In this document: piece after piece, positions 58,909-64,000 of the stretch
Numbering within the stretch: the stretch's first letter is position 1
How the letters are laid out: every line of letters starts with the position of its first letter
Assembly: GCF_000379845.1 (NCBI RefSeq)
Contig: NZ_KB903793.1
Location: 41,404-105,403, forward strand
DNA: 64,000 bases
Source of the DNA: Moraxella boevrei DSM 14165
Lineage (GTDB): Bacteria > Pseudomonadota > Gammaproteobacteria > Pseudomonadales > Moraxellaceae
Direction: 5' to 3'
The notes under the pieces: generated by a model
Told to the model about the DNA's origin: nothing
What the model saw: only the letters and a program-made list of their open reading frames with translations
The model's database searches: none
Translations under genes and position numbers: made by a program

Positions 58909-60015
58909 TTAGTCAAACGTATAACGCCACGTTGGACGTTTCGTCACCAAACACAGTAACTCGTAGCTAATGGTTGCGTTCCAATCAGCAACGTGATCAA
59001 TTGGCAATTTATCACCCCATAACTGTATAGACGTGTGCAAGGTTACGTCTGTATTTGCAGGGATTGCTACCATGAGCATATCCATTGCCACTCGCCCAAT
59101 AATTGGCAAACGTACGGTTTTTTCGTTTAACGTTGCTACCACATAGGCATTATCGTTAATCACCCGTGGATAGCCGTCCGCATAGCCCACGCTGACGATA
59201 CCGATTTGACAAGGCTCTGTCGCTTGCCAACGACTGCCATAGCCCACACAGTCACCCTTGTCAAGTTCATGTACCGCCATGATACTCGCCCCAAATCGCA
59301 TAACTGCTCGTAAATTCAACTGCTCAGCAGATTTGTTGCCAATCGGCGTTGCCCCATATAACATAATACCTGCACGCACCCAGTCGTGTTGGTGTTCGGT
59401 AAAATTGACAATTCCTGCAGAATTACATAACGAACCTTCTACCTTTGGGCTAACTTGTTGTTTTAACTCGGATAAAATCCGTTCAAAGCAATGAATTTGT
59501 TGTTGGTTTTGCGGATGATTTTTGATATCGGCATTGGCAAAATGACTCGTCAAAATTAGCGGATAGCCAATCGCCGATAATTGTTTGGCAATCGGTAAAA
59601 TTTCAGCTTCACCAAAGCCCAAACGGTTCATGCCTGTGTTTAGTTTTAACCAAATTGGCGTGTTGCTCGGCTGTTTGGCAGGGTGTTGTAATGCCCAGTC
59701 CAGTTGCTCGGCGTGATGCACCACACATTGTAAGCCGTTGGTAAGGCAATATTGCCACTCGTCCAACGAAAATGCCCCCTCAAGTAAAATAATGGGCTTT
59801 TTCCAGCCTGCTTGTTGCAGGGTTTTGGCTTCTGCCAAACACGCCACGCCCAACGCATCAGCCGATTGTAGGGCTGGTAGACACTCACTCGCCCCATGCC
59901 CGTAAGCGTTAGCTTTTACCATCGCCATGAGTTTGGCATTGGGTGCGTGCTGTTTGGCAATGTGTAAATTGTGGGCTAGGGCGGATAAATCAATGGTAAC
60001 GTGAGTATTTCGCAT
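58909..60015 (-). CDS. alr: Alanine racemase
   Basis: 368 residues, PLP lysine K34 in MVKANAYGHG, the catalytic tyrosine in CVGYGSRW, and VRAGIMLYGATP. Makes D-alanine for peptidoglycan. It follows dnaB in the same direction with a gap of about 47 bases, the usual dnaB-alr order of gammaproteobacteria. Confidence 0.96.
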   Translation of the reverse strand: MRNTHVTIDLSALAHNLHIAKQHAPNAKLMAMVKANAYGHGASECLPALQSADALGVACLAEAKTLQQAGWKKPIILLEGAFSLDEWQYCLTNGLQCVVHHAEQLDWALQHPAKQPSNTPIWLKLNTGMNRLGFGEAEILPIAKQLSAIGYPLILTSHFANADIKNHPQNQQQIHCFERILSELKQQVSPKVEGSLCNSAGIVNFTEHQHDWVRAGIMLYGATPIGNKSAEQLNLRAVMRFGASIMAVHELDKGDCVGYGSRWQATEPCQIGIVSVGYADGYPRVINDNAYVVATLNEKTVRLPIIGRVAMDMLMVAIPANTDVTLHTSIQLWGDKLPIDHVADWNATISYELLCLVTKRPTWRYTFD

Positions 60016-60062
60016 GATTGTAGTTTTTTGTTGTTTAACTTGATTAAATGATTTGGTTAAAA

Positions 60063-61538
60063 TTATTCATCAGCATCGCTATAGGTTTCGCCTTGGTACA
60101 TTTCTGGGGTCAGATTGACAAAACGGGTAAACTGCCCTTGAAAGCCAAGCCGTACCGTACCAATCGGTCCATTACGCTGTTTACCAATGATGATTTCGGC
60201 AACCCCCTTTTGTTCACTCTTCTCATTATACACCTCATCACGGTAAATAAACATGATTAAATCTGCATCTTGTTCAATCGCACCCGATTCACGCAAATCC
60301 GACATAATTGGGCGTTTGTTTGGACGGTTTTCCAAACTACGGTTGAGCTGAGATAAGGCGACCACAGGGCAATTCATTTCACGAGCCAATGCCTTTAGAC
60401 TGCGAGAAATTTCTGAAATTTCACCCACACGGTTGCCGTCCAAACTAGGTACTTTCATTAATTGTAAATAATCCACCAATACCATGCCAAGTTTGCCATC
60501 ATGGTCTTTGGCAATCCGCCGACAACGAGAACGTACTTCAGAGGGTGGTAGGGCGGTGCTGTCATCTACATACAATTTTTTGTTATGCAAATGGGTAATC
60601 GCGGTGGTGAGCATCGACCACTCGTGTTCGCTCATTTGCCCAGAACGCAGATGACCTTGATTGATGCCACCCCACGATGATAACAAACGCATAATAATGG
60701 ACTCAGCAGGCATTTCCATCGAAAATACCACCACAGGCAAATCGGTATGGTTCAAAATCCCTTCCGCCAAATTCATGGCAAACGTGGTCTTACCCATAGA
60801 CGGACGGGCCGCCACAATAATCAAGTCACCCCGCTGTAAGCCTTGGGTTTTGTTGTTTAATTCCAAAAATGGCGTTTGCAAACCAATCAAGCCATCAGGG
60901 CGAGCTTTTAGGGTTTGAATCGTATCCATGACGTTGGTAATCACCGCATTAATACGAGTCGGACCTTTGGATTGTGCGGTGCGAGTATACTGCTCGTTAA
61001 TCGCAAAAATCTCACTCTCGGCAACATCCAAGATATCGCTAACACTTTGCCCTTTGGGGTCATAGGCAAGGTTTAACATATGATTGCCCGCCTTAATAAC
61101 TTGGCGTAATACCGAGAACTCCCGCACTCGCTGAGCATAAGCGGATAAATTAAACAAAGTAGCAGGACTTTGCGATAAAATTTCTGCCAAATAATCTGTA
61201 TCTCCTGCAGTTTTTAGCAGTTTTTGCGACTCAAGCCAATCCGAGACCATGACTACATCGTATGGCTCATTGCTATCAGCAAGATGTCTAATCGCACTAA
61301 AAATCAACTGGTGCCGTTGGGCATAAAAATCTTTTTCATTAATGCTATCAGAAATCCGCTCAAAACTTTCTTCTAATGACATCAAACTTGCCAAAACCGA
61401 TTTTTCCAAATCAATGCTATGTGGTTGGTGTAAAGCGGTCTCAGATAAAATATTTTGTGGTAATTTTTCAGTACTTTCGGTGGTTGATGGTTGGTGATTG
61501 ACGACAGTCGGCGAATTGGTTATATTATTGTCTGACAT
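60063..61538 (-). CDS. dnaB: Replicative DNA helicase
   Basis: 491 residues. An N-terminal DnaG-binding domain starts at PHSIDLEKSVLASLM, then the RecA-like core with Walker A ARPSMGKTTFAMN, Walker B LVDYLQLMK, and IAEIIIGKQRNGP-type loop near the end (here VAEIIIGKQRNGPIGTV). No intein. It has its own promoter region after the terminator of the ribosomal operon. Confidence 0.96.
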   Translation of the reverse strand: MSDNNITNSPTVVNHQPSTTESTEKLPQNILSETALHQPHSIDLEKSVLASLMSLEESFERISDSINEKDFYAQRHQLIFSAIRHLADSNEPYDVVMVSDWLESQKLLKTAGDTDYLAEILSQSPATLFNLSAYAQRVREFSVLRQVIKAGNHMLNLAYDPKGQSVSDILDVAESEIFAINEQYTRTAQSKGPTRINAVITNVMDTIQTLKARPDGLIGLQTPFLELNNKTQGLQRGDLIIVAARPSMGKTTFAMNLAEGILNHTDLPVVVFSMEMPAESIIMRLLSSWGGINQGHLRSGQMSEHEWSMLTTAITHLHNKKLYVDDSTALPPSEVRSRCRRIAKDHDGKLGMVLVDYLQLMKVPSLDGNRVGEISEISRSLKALAREMNCPVVALSQLNRSLENRPNKRPIMSDLRESGAIEQDADLIMFIYRDEVYNEKSEQKGVAEIIIGKQRNGPIGTVRLGFQGQFTRFVNLTPEMYQGETYSDADE

Positions 61539-61692
61539 TTTTTTCTCAAAATTTTTATAAATTTAAATCATTTTTGGCAAGCCACTATACCCAATTTTTT
61601 GCTAAAAAACCAATGAATATTTTTAATCAACCATTGTAAAAAAGCCAAAGAAAATAAACCAACATCAATAAAAAATCATAGAAAAACTACAA

Positions 61693-61724
61693 AAAAAAGA
61701 GACAACCAAAGTCATCTCTTTTTT
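61693..61724 (-). terminator. Terminator of the rpsF-rpsR-rplI operon
   Basis: AAAAAAGAGA pairs with TCTCTTTTTT; an inner GAC/GTC may extend it. It separates rplI from dnaB. Confidence 0.85.
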
Positions 61725-61749
61725 AGGATTTTGTATCAACTATAAACAA

Positions 61750-62208
61750 TTAAGGATTACTGTCTTCTGCTAAAATCGTGACCAAAATATCGGCTTTAAT
61801 ATCGTGGTGTAGTTGGATACTTACATTGTACTCGCCAACGTTACGCAATGCCCCTTCAGGTAGTTTAACTTCTGAACGGTCAACTGGTAACCCAGATTTG
61901 GTTAACGCATCAGCGATATCACGTGTACCGATAGAACCGAACAATTTACCTTCATCACCAGCTTTTGCACGGATGATAACGTTCACGTCTTGTAACGCTT
62001 CTGCACGTTTGTTGGCTTCTGCTAATTCTTGGGCTTCTTGTTTTTCTAGTTCAGCACGGCGTGCTTCAAATTTTTGAATGTTTGCTTCGGTTGCTGGTAG
62101 GGCTTTGCCTTGTGGAACAAGGAAGTTACGACCGTAACCTGCTTTTACATTCACAGTATCGCCTAGTTTACCTAAGTTAGCGATACGTTGTAATAAGATA
62201 ACTTGCAT
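61750..62208 (-). CDS. rplI: 50S ribosomal protein bL9
   Basis: 152 residues: [21 protein letters not shown] and the [13 protein letters not shown] signature, a long helix of charged residues, and the C-terminal RNA-binding domain. Third gene of the rpsF-rpsR-rplI operon, start after AAGGAG. Confidence 0.97.
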   Translation of the reverse strand: MQVILLQRIANLGKLGDTVNVKAGYGRNFLVPQGKALPATEANIQKFEARRAELEKQEAQELAEANKRAEALQDVNVIIRAKAGDEGKLFGSIGTRDIADALTKSGLPVDRSEVKLPEGALRNVGEYNVSIQLHHDIKADILVTILAEDSNP

Positions 62209-62223
62209 ATATCACTCCTTAGA

Positions 62224-62451
62224 TTATTTTTGGCTATCGGTATAGTGGATTAACGCAAGGTAACGAGCTTGTTTGATAGCAGTCGCTAGTTGGCGTTGAT
62301 ATTTGGTTGATGTACCAGTAATGCGGCTTGGTACGATTTTGCCACTTTCACTGATATATTGTTTGAGCAACTCTACATCTTTATAATCAATGTGGGTGAT
62401 GCCTTCAGCGGTAAAACGGCAAAATTTACGACGGCGGTAAAAACGTGCCAT
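62224..62451 (-). CDS. rpsR: 30S ribosomal protein bS18
   Basis: 75 residues: [22 protein letters not shown] with the conserved [21 protein letters not shown] and [14 protein letters not shown]. It is 15 bases downstream of rpsF and 15 bases upstream of rplI. Confidence 0.98.
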   Translation of the reverse strand: MARFYRRRKFCRFTAEGITHIDYKDVELLKQYISESGKIVPSRITGTSTKYQRQLATAIKQARYLALIHYTDSQK

Positions 62452-62466
62452 GGTTAGTCTCCTTAA

Positions 62467-62889
62467 TTATTCGTCGTTATTGTCAGCGTCTTCAGATGAC
62501 TCATCATCGGCTGGTTGGTAGTCTTCTTGGCTGTCGTTACGGCGTGATGCTTTGCGAGCACGCTTTTCTTCAGCAGATTTTGCCAATGGTGATTCTTCAG
62601 TAATTGCTTCATCACGGCGGATAACAAGGCTACGAATAATCGCATCATTATAACGGAATAGCTCTTCTAACTCATCAAGGGTAGATTGACCTACTTCAAT
62701 GTTAAGTAGTACATAGTGAGCTTTGTGTACTTTGTTAATTGGGTAAGCCAATTGACGACGACCCCAATCTTCTAAGCGATGGATAGCACCATTTTGCTCT
62801 TTGATAAGGTTCATGTAACGCTCAACCATGCTAACCACTTGGTCGCTTTGGTCTGGGTGTACTAACAACACCAGTTCATAATGTCTCAT
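62467..62889 (-). CDS. rpsF: 30S ribosomal protein bS6
   Basis: 140 residues: [38 protein letters not shown] and [11 protein letters not shown], followed by a long acidic tail ([19 protein letters not shown]) such as is modified by glutamate addition in some bacteria. First gene of the operon. Start after AAGGAG. Confidence 0.97.
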   Translation of the reverse strand: MRHYELVLLVHPDQSDQVVSMVERYMNLIKEQNGAIHRLEDWGRRQLAYPINKVHKAHYVLLNIEVGQSTLDELEELFRYNDAIIRSLVIRRDEAITEESPLAKSAEEKRARKASRRNDSQEDYQPADDESSEDADNNDE

Positions 62890-62891
62890 AA

Positions 62892-62970
62892 AGACTCCTT
62901 ACGGATTAAACAGCCATTGACCCCATGTCAACAGCAAGGAGATTGTATTTGGTAGTTAATGAATAATCAA
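62892..62970 (-). promoter_or_regulatory. Promoter and structured leader of rpsF, possible S6:S18 autoregulatory site
   Basis: On the minus strand TTGATT (62965-62970) and TACAAT (62942-62947) are 17 bases apart. The short leader that follows forms a hairpin with a TTGAC/GTCAA core, extendable to nine pairs with two G-T pairs. An unpaired CCG lies just before AAGGAG, the ribosome-binding site. A hairpin plus CCG next to the ribosome-binding site recalls the S6:S18 binding motif known from rpsF leaders. The promoter is well supported; the motif is tentative. Confidence 0.5.
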
Positions 62971-63066
62971 ATTACCAATCACATACAATAAAGTGCGGTA
63001 TTTTACGCTAACTTGATTGATTTAGCAAGTTTTATTTTGCCATTTTTTTGGTTTAACATTCTTAAT

Positions 63067-63462
63067 TTATTTTACAAATTCGCTCACGCAGGCTTGTAGG
63101 GTGTTGCTTACGGTTTTGGCGACGATTCGGGTGCGGGCTGAGCTGTCAATCGCTGTGGTGGTAAGATCAGTCATAGTCACAGACTGTGGGGCTTTTTCAG
63201 ACACACAACCACACACGCTGTTGGTGATTTTGTTTTGTTGTTTGTTGGTCATGATGCTGCTGGCGACTTTATAGTATTGGTTGTTTTTGATTTCGCTTTG
63301 GCATTTTTGGTTAACAGCGGTTTGGAATACGGCGGTGCCGATATTGGTCGCTGTGCCGATAGTATTCACGACGGTGTTGGTGGCGACAGTTGGGTCAATC
63401 GTGCCTGTGGTTGAACACGCAGTCAGGGCGACAAGCATCGGGAGAATGGCAAGTTTTTTCAT
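63067..63462 (-). CDS. Small lipoprotein of unknown function
   Basis: A 131-residue precursor with a lipobox LTAC (Cys16). The mature part is rich in threonine, with NTVVNTIGTATNIGTAV, and has five cysteines including CGC, so disulfides are likely. I do not recognise a family. It is monocistronic, upstream of the ribosomal operon on the same strand, with no operon link seen. The threonine-valine-rich start suggests an outer membrane lipoprotein. Confidence 0.75.
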   Translation of the reverse strand: MKKLAILPMLVALTACSTTGTIDPTVATNTVVNTIGTATNIGTAVFQTAVNQKCQSEIKNNQYYKVASSIMTNKQQNKITNSVCGCVSEKAPQSVTMTDLTTTAIDSSARTRIVAKTVSNTLQACVSEFVK

Positions 63463-63633
63463 GGGTTTTTCCTTTTAAAATTAATATTATGGCATTTTAA
63501 ATCATATTATGAGTAAAATTTTTATAATTCAAAATTTTCATCTGACGTATTCATAGTTTTTAACCTAATCTTGTGCAAAATAAAAATATCTTATGATACT
63601 GCAAAAATATTTTTATCCTCTGTTGCTGTAAAA

Positions 63634-63688
63634 CCACCGACTTCAGGCGGTGGATATAAGGCAACTCCGTAACCATGCTTACGCATGG
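63634..63688. mobile_element. IS200/IS605-type right-end hairpins
   Basis: CCACCG/CGGTGG (63634-63653) around ACTTCAGG and CCATGC/GCATGG (63673-63688) lie between the transposase stop and the chromosome. IS200/IS605 ends have such imperfect hairpins in place of inverted repeats. Confidence 0.55.
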
Positions 63689-63695
63689 ACGTTGT

Positions 63696-63980
63696 TTAGT
63701 GTGGTGTATTCTGCTGTTCAATATACTGGCGGATAATCTCGATTGGAGCACCACCACAAGACCCTGCAAAATAGCTAGGCGACCACAACGCATCACCCCA
63801 TAACCGCCCTTTGATGGACGGATATTCTTTCTTACGCAATAGCCGACTAGACACGCCTTTCAGACTATTAACTAGACTAGAAATAGCCACTTTAGGCGGA
63901 TAAACCACTAATAAATGCACATGGTCGCATTCACCGTCAAATTCAACTAATTGTGCCTCAAACTTTGAACAAACTTCCAT
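63696..63980 (-). pseudogene. tnpA: IS200/IS605 transposase TnpA, C-terminal part
   Basis: 94 residues with the HUH motif in CDHVHLLVVYPPK, then SSLVNSLKGVSSRLLRK, ALWSPSYFAGSCGG and the catalytic tyrosine in IRQYIEQQNTP. Full-length TnpA is about 130-150 residues. An in-frame TAA lies directly before this ATG, so the N-terminal part is either in another frame (frameshift) or lost; the window edge is 20 bases further. Likely a Y1 single-strand transposase, inactive unless the upstream part is rescued. Confidence 0.75.
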
Positions 63981-64000
63981 TTAACAGCAAAAAAGGCAAA

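Noticed and set aside
62991..62999. AAGTGCGGT, the Pasteurellaceae DNA-uptake 9-mer
   Set aside because: Seen once near rpsF; one chance occurrence in 64 kb is expected and no enrichment was noticed.

Overview
The window looks like a stretch of chromosome from an AT-rich gammaproteobacterium of the family Moraxellaceae, most likely Moraxella. The basis is a fused nuoCD inside a 13-gene complex I operon, the ibaG-murA-hisG order seen in Acinetobacter-like genomes, a ccoNOQP cbb3 oxidase, a short (HisZ-dependent type) HisG, and many short T-runs and A-runs. The assignment rests on gene content and order, not on a database search.

Layout. 1-6.3 kb: the 5' end of an exopolyphosphatase gene (ppx), a Cof-type HAD phosphatase, formate-THF ligase (fhs), a TSUP permease, and a two-gene cassette that looks like RNA repair (polynucleotide kinase-RNA ligase fusion plus a calcineurin-like phosphoesterase) behind a structured leader. 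6.5-9.9 kb: hisG, a decayed restriction endonuclease gene, a Dam-type methyltransferase, murA and ibaG; the restriction-modification remnant sits inside a normally contiguous housekeeping unit. 10-13.9 kb: ppk2, hemL, tRNA-Lys(UUU), lolA. 14-36 kb: the nuo operon A, B, CD, E to N. 36-40 kb: fpr, a broken gene, leuS. 40-44 kb: ccoPQON. 44-50 kb: a DUF218 protein, comEC, an S49 peptidase, a CPBP protease. 50-55 kb: potABCD followed by dusA. 55-64 kb: gorA, a beta-carbonic anhydrase, gloA, yaaA, alr, dnaB, rpsF-rpsR-rplI, a small lipoprotein and the end of an IS200/IS605 element.

The most interesting part is 14.4-23.6 kb. The nuo operon is interrupted at three junctions (nuoA/nuoB, nuoB/nuoCD, nuoCD/nuoE) by very AT-rich cargo reading in the nuo direction. 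This cargo looks like type VI secretion effector-immunity modules. There are two PAAR proteins with transthyretin-like C-terminal regions. One intact set consists of a PAAR protein, an unrecognised 217-residue putative effector and a membrane protein, all linked by short overlaps. There is an orphan effector tip with a multiply frameshifted copy of the membrane protein, a LprI/DUF1311-like secreted protein, and another orphan tail with a frameshifted exported protein. A toxin-like fragment is followed by two paralogous lipoproteins whose 3' ends are nearly identical. The arrangement (intact pair plus orphan toxin tails plus orphan immunity genes) is the usual signature of polymorphic-toxin turnover. 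Finding it three times inside a respiratory operon is unusual.

Functional links: the Nuo complex and cbb3 oxidase form entry and exit points of an aerobic or microaerobic respiratory chain. PotABCD imports polyamines. ComEC implies natural transformation, which could explain the mosaic cargo. GorA, GloA and YaaA handle thiol, methylglyoxal and peroxide stress. No CRISPR array or rRNA gene was seen.
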